A stretch of DNA of 36,237 nt from Bacteroidales bacterium. Its GTDB lineage: Bacteria; Bacteroidota; Bacteroidia; Bacteroidales; Bacteroidaceae. This document shows, piece after piece, positions 25,194-32,603 of the stretch (its first letter is position 1; every line of letters starts with the position of its first letter). Below the pieces are notes generated by a model that ran no database searches, was not told the DNA's origin, and worked only from the letters and a program-made list of their open reading frames with translations. The stretch lies in contig SFPF01000019.1 of the NCBI GenBank assembly GCA_004552155.1, positions 1 through 36,237 of the forward strand, given 5' to 3'. The position numbers and the translations under genes are program-made.

Positions 25194-25433
25194 ATGGAAA
25201 TCCTTTTAGTTCTTTTGGCATTATGCCTAATCGTGCACCAGATTTCAAAAATCGATGTCGGGGAAGAATCAACTCCAAAGCAGAAGAAAGACAATCACGA
25301 TTATAGATACATTGACGACCAGTTATGGGAGTATAATAACAAGAAGCAGAGGAAAATCGACAAAGAATTCGACGACGATTCAAGTTACGTTGACGGCCCG
25401 TTTTGGGTACATAATAACAAGAAACGCAATTAA
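25194..25433 (+). CDS. Small membrane-anchored protein with an internal duplication
   Basis: 79 residues: a hydrophobic start (MEILLVLLALCLIVHQIS) as an anchor or signal, then a highly charged tail. The tail holds two imperfect copies of a motif: YIDDQLWEYNNKK and YVDGPFWVHNNKK, separated by a lysine/aspartate stretch. No family recognised. It has its own promoter and lies between the purC terminator and a strong terminator at 25463, so a real, separately transcribed gene is plausible. The charged tail would face the periplasm if the N-terminus is inside, or the cytoplasm otherwise. Confidence 0.6.
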   Translation: MEILLVLLALCLIVHQISKIDVGEESTPKQKKDNHDYRYIDDQLWEYNNKKQRKIDKEFDDDSSYVDGPFWVHNNKKRN

Positions 25434-25462
25434 GACCGTTAAGGTGTCTTTTTTTATCGGAT

Positions 25463-25505
25463 AACGATGCGCTAATTTTGGAAAAAACAAAATTAGCGCA
25501 TCGTT
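25463..25505 (+). terminator. Strong terminator hairpin
   Basis: AACGATGCGCTAATTTTG (25463-25480), loop GAAAAAA, CAAAATTAGCGCATCGTT (25488-25505), followed by TTT. An 18-bp perfect stem ends the 79-residue gene transcript. Confidence 0.9.
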
Positions 25506-25511
25506 TTTATT

Positions 25512-25625
25512 ATGACAGACAGAGACACCAAAACCATTGAACTAATCATCAACAACGAGCAAGCGAAGAAGAAACTCGAGGAGTTCAAAGTAAAATTTGA
25601 AGACCTTCAAGTAAAACACAGTTAA
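25512..25625 (+). pseudogene. Truncated phage tape-measure-like N-terminus
   Basis: A 37-residue frame, MTDRDTKTIELIINNEQAKK followed by KLEEFKVKFEDLQVKHS. The spacing of IELIINNEQAKKKLEE resembles the N-terminal coiled-coil start of Bacteroidales phage tail tape-measure proteins, which run to hundreds of residues. It sits on the 3' side of a tRNA gene, a usual integration site, so a relic of an excised element is likely. Family assignment is tentative. Confidence 0.35.
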
Positions 25626-25665
25626 GCATTTCGTCCATGTTTTGGACTAGCTTGTTGTGAGAAAC

Positions 25666-25711
25666 AAAAAGATACACACCAAACTCTATAAGCTATAGTG
25701 TGTATCTTTTT
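25666..25711. terminator. Bidirectional hairpin terminator
   Basis: AAAAAGATACACAC (25666-25679) pairs with GTGTGTATCTTTTT (25698-25711), with an inner CTATA/TATAG pairing. A and T tails on both sides would end transcription both ways. Confidence 0.8.
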
Positions 25712-25725
25712 GATTTTAAGTTTAC

Positions 25726-25756
25726 AAAAAGAGACCGACTTCTGCCGGTCTCTTTC
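25726..25756 (-). terminator. Terminator of the tRNA gene
   Basis: GAGACCG (25731-25737) pairs with CGGTCTC (25746-25752), extended by A/T pairs; on the minus strand a T-run follows. It lies directly 3' of the tRNA. Confidence 0.75.
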
Positions 25757-25763
25757 GGGTTAG

Positions 25764-25836
25764 TTGCGGAGGCTCGACTCGAACGAACGACCTCCAGGTT
25801 ATGAGCCTGGCGAGCTACCAACTGCTCCACTCCGCG
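25764..25836 (-). tRNA. tRNA-Met (CAT), initiator type
   Basis: A 73-base cloverleaf on the minus strand. Acceptor CGCGGAG/CTCCGCA carries an unpaired C1-A72, a mark of bacterial initiator tRNA. D-stem GAGC/GCTC, anticodon stem CCAGG/CCTGG with loop CTCATAA, T-stem GTTCG/CGAGC with loop TTCGAGT. The discriminator base is A and the CCA end is not encoded. The usual three G:C pairs of the initiator anticodon stem are only two here (A-U at 29:41), which is a little unusual. Confidence 0.93.
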
Positions 25837-25872
25837 ATCTATCAACTTCGGTTTTACTTCCGAATTGCGATG

Positions 25873-25880
25873 CAAAATTA
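25873..25880 (-). promoter_or_regulatory. tRNA promoter, -7 box
   Basis: TAATTTTG on the minus strand, about 37 bases before the tRNA 5' end. Between here and 26038 no gene is seen; a hairpin at 25966-26004 lies in the gap. Confidence 0.55.
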
Positions 25881-25965
25881 CGATTTTCTTATATGATAGC
25901 AAAGGGTTTCACCATATTTTTTGCGAGAATATGCGAAATAAAGGGATTTTGCTGCCTTGAAAGAG

Positions 25966-26004
25966 TAACGCGCTGCCCAATAAGATATATCTGGCAGCGC
26001 GTTA
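25966..26004 (-). terminator. Hairpin downstream of purT
   Basis: TAACGCGCTGCC (25966-25977) pairs perfectly with GGCAGCGCGTTA (25993-26004), 34 bases after the purT stop on the minus strand. The T-run after it is poor, so it is a likely but not certain terminator. Confidence 0.6.
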
Positions 26005-26037
26005 AAGGTAAAGGGACAATGGTTTGGAATGCGATAA

Positions 26038-27095
26038 TCAATATACTTCTACTTTTGCAGCAAGACGTTTTGCTTTGTCGCGCAGGGCATCGAGGTCGCT
26101 GCCCACTTCGTCGCGGCAAACCACTACGCCCATGCGGCGATTGACGCGCGTGGTGGGTTTTCCAAAGATGCGGATATCGGCATCCTCCTCGCAAGTCTCT
26201 TCGATGCCGCGATAGCGGGGCGGTTCGTTGGAGGCAATGGGGGAGAGGATAACGGCACTGGCGCCGATTGCCAACTGCTTCACGCAGGGAATGGGCAGGC
26301 CGAGCACGGCGCGGAGGTGCAACTCAAATTCGTTGAAGTTTTGCGTACCGGCAAGCGTCAAGTTACTTTGTCGGCCATACGGCAGGCTTCTGCCAAATGT
26401 TCGGGGGCGATGTGCGCCGGTTGGAAACTCTCGCGATAATCGCCGCCGCGCTGCACGTGACCTATGGGCGGGCAGAATAGGGTAGGGCCATTCTTCTGCG
26501 TGACGGTGAGCAGGGTGATTTCGCTGTCGAAACGGATAAATTCCTCGATGATCACTTCCTGTATGTCGCCGCGGCTGCCAGAAATGGCGTATTCCCAGGC
26601 GTGCTGCAATTCTTCTGCCGTGCGCACTAAGGATTGTCCTTTGCCCGAAGACGACATCAAAGGCTTCACCACACAGGGCAAACCAATCTTTTCGGCAGCC
26701 TCTTTGAGTTCTTCAAAAGTTGTGGCATAAAAGTAACGGGCCGTTTTAAGCCCTAATTCTTTTGCGGCGAGGTCGCGAATGGCTTTGCGGTTCATGGTAA
26801 AGTTTACGGCGCGGGCGGAAGGCGTTACCTGAATGCCCTCGCGCTCGAAATCATACAGGCGCTCCGTGCGGATAGCCTCGATTTCGGGAACAATGATGTC
26901 GGGACGGTGCTTTTCAACAACGCGCGTAAGGGCATCGCCGTCGAGCATGGAGAAAACTTCACATTCATCGGCGACCTGCATCGCCGGAGCACCGGCATAG
27001 GAATCGCAGGCTATGACATGCTGTCCGAGCCTTTGGGCGGCAATCACAAACTCCTTGCCAAGTTCGCCGGAACCAAGAAGCAATATTTTTTTCAT
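26038..27095 (-). pseudogene. purT: Formate-dependent GAR transformylase PurT with an internal deletion and frameshift
   Basis: ATP-grasp enzyme that formylates GAR with formate and ATP (purine step three). From the ATG at 27095: [51 protein letters not shown], then [20 protein letters not shown] to ADKVT, where a TGA ends the frame at 26358. A second frame resumes at [20 protein letters not shown] and runs through RLFGKP-like [19 protein letters not shown] to 26038. Compared with E. coli PurT about 34 residues plus one base are missing between them, including the FSExSPRPHDTG segment with the metal-binding Glu residues. As written the product cannot be active. A misassembly at a short GTAAC-type overlap is possible. 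An independent hairpin follows the gene. Confidence 0.88.
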
Positions 27096-27130
27096 CGTAG
27101 GATTATTGTTTTAGATAGTCATATAACTAA

Positions 27131-27169
27131 AAAGATGCCTTGACAGGATAGAACTTTCAACGCATCTTT
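27131..27169 (-). terminator. Terminator between the 52-residue gene and purT
   Basis: AAAGATGCCTTGA (27131-27143) pairs with TCAACGCATCTTT (27157-27169) with one internal mismatch; on the minus strand it is followed by TTTTT. It ends the 52-residue gene transcript before purT. Confidence 0.75.
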
Positions 27170-27177
27170 TTCTTTTT

Positions 27178-27336
27178 TCAGCAAGTGGCGGTTTGTTGCG
27201 CAAACATTGCGGCGGCAAGCCGGGCGTCCTGTTCGCTGGTTGTTCCCGGAACGTATAAACGCGCAAATGCTTTGATAAAATTCAAAGTCTTCTCTTTTGG
27301 AGAGGAAGTGTTGGGAGTAAAATGTGGCATAGGCAT
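27178..27336 (-). CDS. Small protein of 52 residues, Bacteroidales type
   Basis: ATG at 27336 (or 27330), TGA at 27178. It reads MPMPHFTPNTSSPKEKTLNF then IKAFARLYVPGTTSEQDARL and ends TATC. The pattern FTPNTSSPxExTLxxIKxxAR matches a short conserved protein type I recall from Prevotella and Bacteroides; no function is known to me. No signal or membrane segment. It has its own terminator 9 bases after the stop. Upstream (27337-27422) is AT-rich with TAATTTGC, a near match to a -7 box, and an inverted repeat CAACAT/ATGTTG in the leader. A longer plus-strand frame over the same DNA (27185-27511) looks like a shadow. Confidence 0.6.
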   Translation of the reverse strand: MPMPHFTPNTSSPKEKTLNFIKAFARLYVPGTTSEQDARLAAAMFAQQTATC

Positions 27337-27422
27337 TGTTTTGTTTGTTTTACAACATAATAACGCGTATGTTGCACATTTATTTTGTCTTCGTGCAAAT
27401 TATTTTTGCGCCGTGCCGGGAA

Positions 27423-28274
27423 TTATCTTTTTTCTCCCTGATACTCGATGCAAAGGCGGCGCAGGTCGTACATCGAACCGTTGTAGATATTCAGGTCTAC
27501 CTTATGGTTGATGCCCGCAAGTTTGCCGCAATCAGTGTGTTGCCAGAACTTCCATTCGCCCTTATAGCTTAGGTCTTTCACGTAGTAGTGGGCTATCCAG
27601 TAGGGATAAGCGTCGAACTCTTTTGTATTGAGCACGTCGAGCCTGAACTTATAGCTGGTGTAAAGGATAGGCTTCACGTGATAGCGTTCCTCCACAAGTC
27701 TCAGCCATGTGAGCGAGGCTTCGCGCAATTCCGCCGCGCTCAGCCGTCCGCGCTCCTCGATGTCGAGCACCGGGGGCAGGTCGCCTTCTTCGAGATGCAC
27801 TTGCTTGAGAAAATACTCCGCCTGCTTCTTCGCCGAGACGTTTGGTTTGAAATAATGGTACGCGCCGCGCAGAAATCCGTACTCGCGTGCTTTGTAAAAG
27901 TTCTCGTTGAAATTTTCGTCCAACAGGCTGCGCCCTTCCGTGGCTTTAATGAAGACGAAGCAGATGCCCTCTCCGTCGATTTCTGCCTTTGAAAGTTTTT
28001 CCCAGTCAATGCTTCCCTGATGATGGCTGATGTCGATGCCGTGGATAGAATAGCCTTTGGGATAATCTTCCTTGCCGTAGAGCGCACGCCACTTGGCGCT
28101 ATACGGAGCCACGACATATATATATATAAGGTAGCAGAAAAGAGCGGCGGCGGCAATGATGAAGAGACGCGTGAGCAGGGTGCGCGTCTTTTTCATCAAG
28201 AGGAGTCCTCTTGATTTCTGCGGAGCACGCTTCGCGTTGCTCTTCTTCTTCGTCGTTACTCTTTTAGTTACCAT
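27423..28274 (-). CDS. GH25 lysozyme-like muramidase, membrane-anchored
   Basis: 283 residues. A Lys/Arg-rich N-terminus (~30 residues) is followed by one membrane segment (~34-56) and then a GH25 domain from ~72: IHGIDISHHQGSIDW (catalytic Asp), FVFIKATEGRS, GAYHYFKPN, LPPVLDIEERG (catalytic DxE), YPYWIAHY and FWQHTDCGKLAGI, ending NIYNGSMYDLRRLC. It is complete, unlike the GH25 domain at the left end. It cleaves peptidoglycan in the periplasm, probably for envelope remodelling, as the anchor faces in. A (TA)6 tract codes part of the membrane segment. Preceded upstream by the pfp terminator. Confidence 0.88.
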   Translation of the reverse strand: MVTKRVTTKKKSNAKRAPQKSRGLLLMKKTRTLLTRLFIIAAAALFCYLIYIYVVAPYSAKWRALYGKEDYPKGYSIHGIDISHHQGSIDWEKLSKAEIDGEGICFVFIKATEGRSLLDENFNENFYKAREYGFLRGAYHYFKPNVSAKKQAEYFLKQVHLEEGDLPPVLDIEERGRLSAAELREASLTWLRLVEERYHVKPILYTSYKFRLDVLNTKEFDAYPYWIAHYYVKDLSYKGEWKFWQHTDCGKLAGINHKVDLNIYNGSMYDLRRLCIEYQGEKR

Positions 28275-28286
28275 GTTTTACAAAAA

Positions 28287-28326
28287 GAGAAACCGCTATT
28301 CAGGCAATTCTGATTAGCGGTTTCTC
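28287..28326 (-). terminator. Terminator of pfp
   Basis: GAGAAACCGCTA (28287-28298) pairs with TAGCGGTTTCTC (28315-28326), 12-bp perfect stem, and a T-run (TTTTT) follows on the minus strand. It lies 13 bases after the pfp stop. Confidence 0.92.
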
Positions 28327-28338
28327 CTGAAAACGAAA

Positions 28339-29964
28339 TTACTTACCTTGTTCAAGTTTGAGGGTCATCGTGCACTGGTCGCATACTTCCGTGGGGCCGA
28401 AGTACTGAATGGGGCCGGGATAAACGAAGCACGTGTTTTCAGCCCACTCTTCGCGGTGTGCGGCAAATTCCTTGAAGGGAGCGCCGTCGAGACGCACGAG
28501 TGCCTTGCGGATAACGGGCTTCATCTGACCGTGACGGCGTTCCATGTTCATCATCATCGTGATGGGCACACCGCCGGCAATCCACTGTTCTGCGGGAGCC
28601 GTCGTGTTCTTAACGATAGCCATGTAGCCGGTCTTGCCGTTGGCAACGAGCTGTGCTGCACTCGTACCGAGAGCGTAGCAGTAGTCGGCATCGTAGTTGG
28701 AGGGAGCGGCGCAGCGGCCTTCGTAACCGAAGAAGTGGTGCTGAGCAGCAAACTTGCCGTTATACTTACCTTCCTTCTTCCATACAGCCAGTTTAGTAGC
28801 CACCATTTCAGAGAGGAGCTTTTCAGTTTCAATAAGCGACACCTGAACATTTCCGTGCGGGTCGCGCTCCATCGTGAGCTGCTTGGCAACGCCTTCGGGC
28901 AGGCTCTGATAGATAGCGGCATTCTCGGCAGAGAGGTGCTCGATCACCCATGCTCGCTTGGCGGCGGCTTCTACGGCTTCGCCTTCGGGCGTAGCGAGGA
29001 GGTCGTTGAGCTCGGCGATGAGCTTTTTCATTGCGGGGATAAACTCAATGAGTCCTTCGGGAATGAGCACAGTGCCAAAGTTATTGCCGTTGGCGGCACG
29101 CTTGGCAACAACGCCTGCGATGTAGGTTACGATATCGTCGAGCGTCTGGTTCTTTTCCTCAACCTCTTCGCTCACGATGCAAACGTTGGGCTGGCATTGC
29201 AGTGCACATTCGAGGGCGATGTGGCTGGCGGAGCGGCCCATAAGTTTGATGAAGTGCCAATATTTGCGAGCGGAGTTAGCATCGCGCTGAATGTTACCGA
29301 TAACTTCGGCATAGGTCTTACAAGCCGTGTCGAAACCGAAAGACGTTTCAATCTGGTCGTTCTTCAAGTCGCCGTCGATGGTCTTCGGGCAACCGATTAC
29401 CTGCACGCCGTAGTTCTTGGCTGCATAGTATTCAGCAAGGACGCAGGCGTTGGTGTTGGAGTCGTCGCCGCCGATGATAACGATGGCCTTGATGCCCAGT
29501 TCGCGGATAATCTTGATACCGCTCTCGAACTGGCTTTCCTCTTCGAGCTTCGTGCGGCCGGAGCCAATCATGTCGAAGCCGCCCGTGTTGCGATACTCAT
29601 CGATGATTTCGTCGGTCAGTTCGATGTATTTGTGGTCCACGAGACCGCCGGGGCCCATCAGGAAGCCGTAGAGCTTATTCTCCTTGTTCTGCTTCTTCAG
29701 TTCGTCGTACAGGCCGCAAATCACGTTGTGACCGCCGGGAGCCTGGCCGCCGGAGAGAATGATACCGATGTTCATCGGTGCATAAGCACGCTTCTCGTCG
29801 GAGGGTACGAACTCAACGAGCGGCATACCGTAGGTGTTGGGGAAGAGTGCCTTAATCTCGGCCTGATTGCCGACGCTTTCAGTAGGCTGTCCTTCTTTGA
29901 TGCTCACATTGCCGCGCAAACCGAGGGGAAGTTTGGGCTGGTAGGCGGCACGTGCAATTTGCAA
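28339..29964 (-). CDS. pfp: Diphosphate-dependent 6-phosphofructokinase
   Basis: ~541 residues, long-type PPi-PFK. It reversibly phosphorylates fructose-6-phosphate with pyrophosphate, saving ATP in anaerobic glycolysis. Features: [14 protein letters not shown] (phosphate loop), [12 protein letters not shown] with the Asp-Asp that marks PPi use, [12 protein letters not shown] (catalytic loop), [22 protein letters not shown]. The N-terminus [15 protein letters not shown] is the family start, but no ATG is in frame near it; the listed start is a TTG at 29964, and the real one may be up to ~12 codons upstream (KKAANKSAL). It follows the nucleoside permease by 73 bases or less and ends in a clear terminator. 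Confidence 0.93.
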   Translation of the reverse strand: MQIARAAYQPKLPLGLRGNVSIKEGQPTESVGNQAEIKALFPNTYGMPLVEFVPSDEKRAYAPMNIGIILSGGQAPGGHNVICGLYDELKKQNKENKLYGFLMGPGGLVDHKYIELTDEIIDEYRNTGGFDMIGSGRTKLEEESQFESGIKIIRELGIKAIVIIGGDDSNTNACVLAEYYAAKNYGVQVIGCPKTIDGDLKNDQIETSFGFDTACKTYAEVIGNIQRDANSARKYWHFIKLMGRSASHIALECALQCQPNVCIVSEEVEEKNQTLDDIVTYIAGVVAKRAANGNNFGTVLIPEGLIEFIPAMKKLIAELNDLLATPEGEAVEAAAKRAWVIEHLSAENAAIYQSLPEGVAKQLTMERDPHGNVQVSLIETEKLLSEMVATKLAVWKKEGKYNGKFAAQHHFFGYEGRCAAPSNYDADYCYALGTSAAQLVANGKTGYMAIVKNTTAPAEQWIAGGVPITMMMNMERRHGQMKPVIRKALVRLDGAPFKEFAAHREEWAENTCFVYPGPIQYFGPTEVCDQCTMTLKLEQGK

Positions 29965-30036
29965 CGCACTTTTATTCGCTGCTTTCTTGCTAAGATAATG
30001 GCTGTTTTTTATATTTTGCAGTCCAATGCGTAGGCT

Positions 30037-31317
30037 TTACTGCGCCTTTGCCTTATTATGCTCCTTAAAGCAGAGGGCGAAAAGCACGAGCACGATAAGG
30101 GCGTAGCCGGCGAAGATAAACCAAATGGTGTCCCAGTTGCCCACCTGATAGAAGTTGTCGGCCACCTGCTTCATCGTGGTATAATTGTTTACCACCGTCT
30201 GTGCCGCCAGCATGCCGAACGTGGCTCCGAGGCCGTTGGTCATGATCATAAACAGGCCCTGTGCACTGCTGCGTATCTCGGGCTTTGTGTTTTGATCCAC
30301 GTACAACGCGCCGGAAATGTTGAAGAAATCGAAAGCCACGCCGTAGACAAGCATAGAGAGCAAGAGGAGCCATACGCCCATTCCGGGGTCGCCGATGGCG
30401 AACAAGCCAAAGCGCAGCACCCAAGCGAGCATGGCTATCATCATCACGCGCTTAATGCCGAAACGCTTCATAAAGAAAGGAATGAGCAAGATGCAGCAAG
30501 TTTCGCTGATCTGAGAGAGTGAAATCAGGATGCCGGCATGCGCCACGCCGAACGTATCGGCATAATCAGGCTCTGCCGCAAAACTGCTGATAAACGGGTT
30601 GGCGTAGCCGTTGGTGATTTGCAAGGAAACGCCGAGCAGCATGGAGAAAATGAAGAAGATGGCCATCTTGCGCTGCTTGAAGAGCACGAAGGCATCGAAG
30701 CCCAACGATTCTATGAGGCTCTTCCTTTCGTGCTTGCTATTTACGGGGCAATGGGGTAGGGTCTGGGCGAAAACGGCAAGCCCGATGCTCAAAGCGGCAG
30801 ATACAAAGAATTGGTTGTAGTCGGCCATAAAGCCCATGAGGTCTACCGCCCACATGGTGCAGATGAAGCCTATGGTACCGAACACGCGAATAGGCGGAAA
30901 GTCTTTTACCGTGTCCATGCCGGCGTTGATCAAGCCGGTGAAAGCAACGGAATTGCTCAAAGCGATGGTGGGCATGTAGAACGCCACGCTCAGCGTGTAG
31001 AGCGTAAAGAGCGTTGCCATTTCCACGTTTGCGCCGGCCGTCATGCCGTAGTATGCCGCCGAACCCATAAACAGGCCGGCCAAGAGGTGGCAGATGCCCA
31101 AGAGCCTCTGCGCCGGTATCCAGCGGTCGGCCACAACGCCCATAAGTCCGGGCATGAAAATCGACACGAAACCTTGAACGGAATAGAACCAACCGATTTG
31201 CTGGGCCAAACCCACGTTGCCGAGATAGCGCCCCATAGAGGTTAGATACGCACCCCAAACGGCAAATTCAAGGAACAGCATTACCGCAAGGCGGGGTTTT
31301 AGAAATTTGTTATTCAT
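30037..31317 (-). CDS. Nucleoside permease (NupG/XapB type, MFS)
   Basis: 426 residues, 12 hydrophobic segments. The start FLKPRLAVMLFLEFAVWGAYL and YFLGxxGLA..-like RYLGNVGLAQQIGWFYSVQG are those of NHS-family nucleoside:H+ symporters, with MPGLMGVVADRWIPAQRLL (the A-loop) and the later PIRVFGTIGFICTMW. Inner membrane uptake of nucleosides is predicted; a sister role with other small solutes is possible. It is transcribed after ttcA, with the octamer repeat in the gap, and pfp follows close behind. Confidence 0.85.
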   Translation of the reverse strand: MNNKFLKPRLAVMLFLEFAVWGAYLTSMGRYLGNVGLAQQIGWFYSVQGFVSIFMPGLMGVVADRWIPAQRLLGICHLLAGLFMGSAAYYGMTAGANVEMATLFTLYTLSVAFYMPTIALSNSVAFTGLINAGMDTVKDFPPIRVFGTIGFICTMWAVDLMGFMADYNQFFVSAALSIGLAVFAQTLPHCPVNSKHERKSLIESLGFDAFVLFKQRKMAIFFIFSMLLGVSLQITNGYANPFISSFAAEPDYADTFGVAHAGILISLSQISETCCILLIPFFMKRFGIKRVMMIAMLAWVLRFGLFAIGDPGMGVWLLLLSMLVYGVAFDFFNISGALYVDQNTKPEIRSSAQGLFMIMTNGLGATFGMLAAQTVVNNYTTMKQVADNFYQVGNWDTIWFIFAGYALIVLVLFALCFKEHNKAKAQ

Positions 31318-31350
31318 TGTGATGATTTATGGTTAATTCGTTGGTTTATT

Positions 31351-31460
31351 AGTAGACGAGTTTACAAGTAGACGAGTAGACGAGACAAATTTGTCTTGCC
31401 AATTAAATTTTTTATGAGTAACTTGTCTTGTTCACTTGTTTACTCGTTTACTTGTTTACT
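31351..31460. repeat. Inverted repeat with 8-bp tandem arms, copy B
   Basis: Left arm AGTAGACG, AGTTTACA, AGTAGACG, AGTAGACG (31351-31382); right arm TGTTCACT, TGTTTACT, CGTTTACT, TGTTTACT (31429-31460). The centre matches copy A in order: GTCTTGCCAATTAAATTT then ATGAGTAACTTGTCTTG. It fills the gap between ttcA and the permease gene. Confidence 0.85.
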
Positions 31461-31483
31461 AAAAAACTAATATATTTACGGTG

Positions 31484-32215
31484 TCACACCTTTCCCGCCT
31501 TATTGAGCGCATGCCAGAGGCTTTGGCGAAATTCGGGGTTGAATGTTTGCATTTGCTGCATGATGCCTTGCATCTCGTGGCGCTTGCCGATTTTGTCGTA
31601 AGGGCAGGCTTTCACGGTGGCCACTACTTCGGTGAAATCGGCCCAAAGGCGCAGATCGGCCTCGTCTACCGTGCAGAGCGGACGAATGAGCGTGATGGGA
31701 AATTTGTCCATCGCGAGGCTCGCGGACATGGTCGCGAACGTGCCGTTGAAGGTGAGGTTCATCATCGCCGTTTGCAGCAGATCGTCGCGGTGGTGTCCCA
31801 GGGCTATTTTGTTGTAGCCGTTGGCTTGGGCGTAATTAAATAATGCCTTGCGGCGCGTCCATGAGCAGAGGAAGCAGGCGGAGCGCCCTTGTTTTTCGTC
31901 GGGCTTGAAGGCAGCATCGAGGAGTTCGAAGCCCGTGCCGCGCTGCTCGGCATATTCTTTGAGTTGCAGCAGGTCAGTGCGGTAGTCCACGTTTGCCATG
32001 CGCACGTGCACGGCTTTCAGGTCGAAAGAACCGTTGTTGCTGCGCCGCATCACGGATAGGAAATGCAGCAGTGCCATAGAGTCTTTTCCGCCCGATAGCG
32101 CCACGAGGATACGATCGCCCGGCTCGATGAGCCGATAAGCGGCAACGGCCTCGCGCACCCGGTGCAAGATGCGCCGTTCGAGGGATTTTGCACTCTTTTC
32201 TGCTGATTTCATCAC
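31484..32215 (-). CDS. ttcA: tRNA 2-thiocytidine synthesis protein TtcA-like PP-loop ATPase
   Basis: 243 residues, N-type PP-loop ATPase. ILVALSGGKDSMALLHFL binds ATP; the CxxC pair lies in SACFLCSWTRRKALF, with a further Cys in KACPYD, as in TtcA enzymes that hold an iron-sulfur cluster and thiolate cytidine-32 of tRNA. GHHRDDLLQTAMMNLTFNG is a TtcA-family signature. It overlaps little with its operon partners: DUF486 ends nine bases before its start, and the NfnAB fusion precedes that. Confidence 0.88.
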   Translation of the reverse strand: MMKSAEKSAKSLERRILHRVREAVAAYRLIEPGDRILVALSGGKDSMALLHFLSVMRRSNNGSFDLKAVHVRMANVDYRTDLLQLKEYAEQRGTGFELLDAAFKPDEKQGRSACFLCSWTRRKALFNYAQANGYNKIALGHHRDDLLQTAMMNLTFNGTFATMSASLAMDKFPITLIRPLCTVDEADLRLWADFTEVVATVKACPYDKIGKRHEMQGIMQQMQTFNPEFRQSLWHALNKAGKV

Positions 32216-32223
32216 CGATTGCG

Positions 32224-32589
32224 CTATCTGAACACGAAGTAAACGGCAGCTACGAGGCAGATAAATGCCGCCACGTGGTTCCAGTGAAACTGCTCGCCTT
32301 TGAAGAAGAGGGTCACAATCACCGTGAACACGATGAGCGACACCACTTCCTGTATGACTTTCAACTGTATCAGACTAAACGGCCCTCCGTTGTCGATAAT
32401 GCCGATGCGGTTTGCCGGCACTTGGCACATATACTCAAAGAACGCGATGCCCCATGAAAAGAGGATAACCAATATTAAAGGCCAATGCGTGCTTACGCCC
32501 GTCTGTTGCAGGCGCAGATGGCCGTACCACGCAAAGGTCATGAATATATTGGAGCAAACCAATAGCAATATTGCATAAAGTCCTTGCAT
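32224..32589 (-). CDS. DMT-superfamily membrane protein, DUF486
   Basis: 121 residues and four hydrophobic segments. The motif NIFMTFAWYGHLR near the N-terminus, WGIAFFEYMCQVPANRIG in the middle, and LKVIQEVVSLIVFTVIVTLFF are typical of DUF486. It is related to the small multidrug-type transporters; substrate unknown. It starts 14 bases after the stop of the NfnAB fusion and ends eight bases before ttcA. Confidence 0.85.
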   Translation of the reverse strand: MQGLYAILLLVCSNIFMTFAWYGHLRLQQTGVSTHWPLILVILFSWGIAFFEYMCQVPANRIGIIDNGGPFSLIQLKVIQEVVSLIVFTVIVTLFFKGEQFHWNHVAAFICLVAAVYFVFR

Positions 32590-32603
32590 ATCAGTTTATA
32601 ACG

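Noticed and set aside
27185..27511. Plus-strand 108-codon frame
   Set aside because: Cysteine and serine-rich shadow crossing the 52-residue gene and the end of the GH25 gene.
28348..30033. Plus-strand 561-codon frame opposite pfp
   Set aside because: Antisense shadow of a clear PPi-PFK gene.
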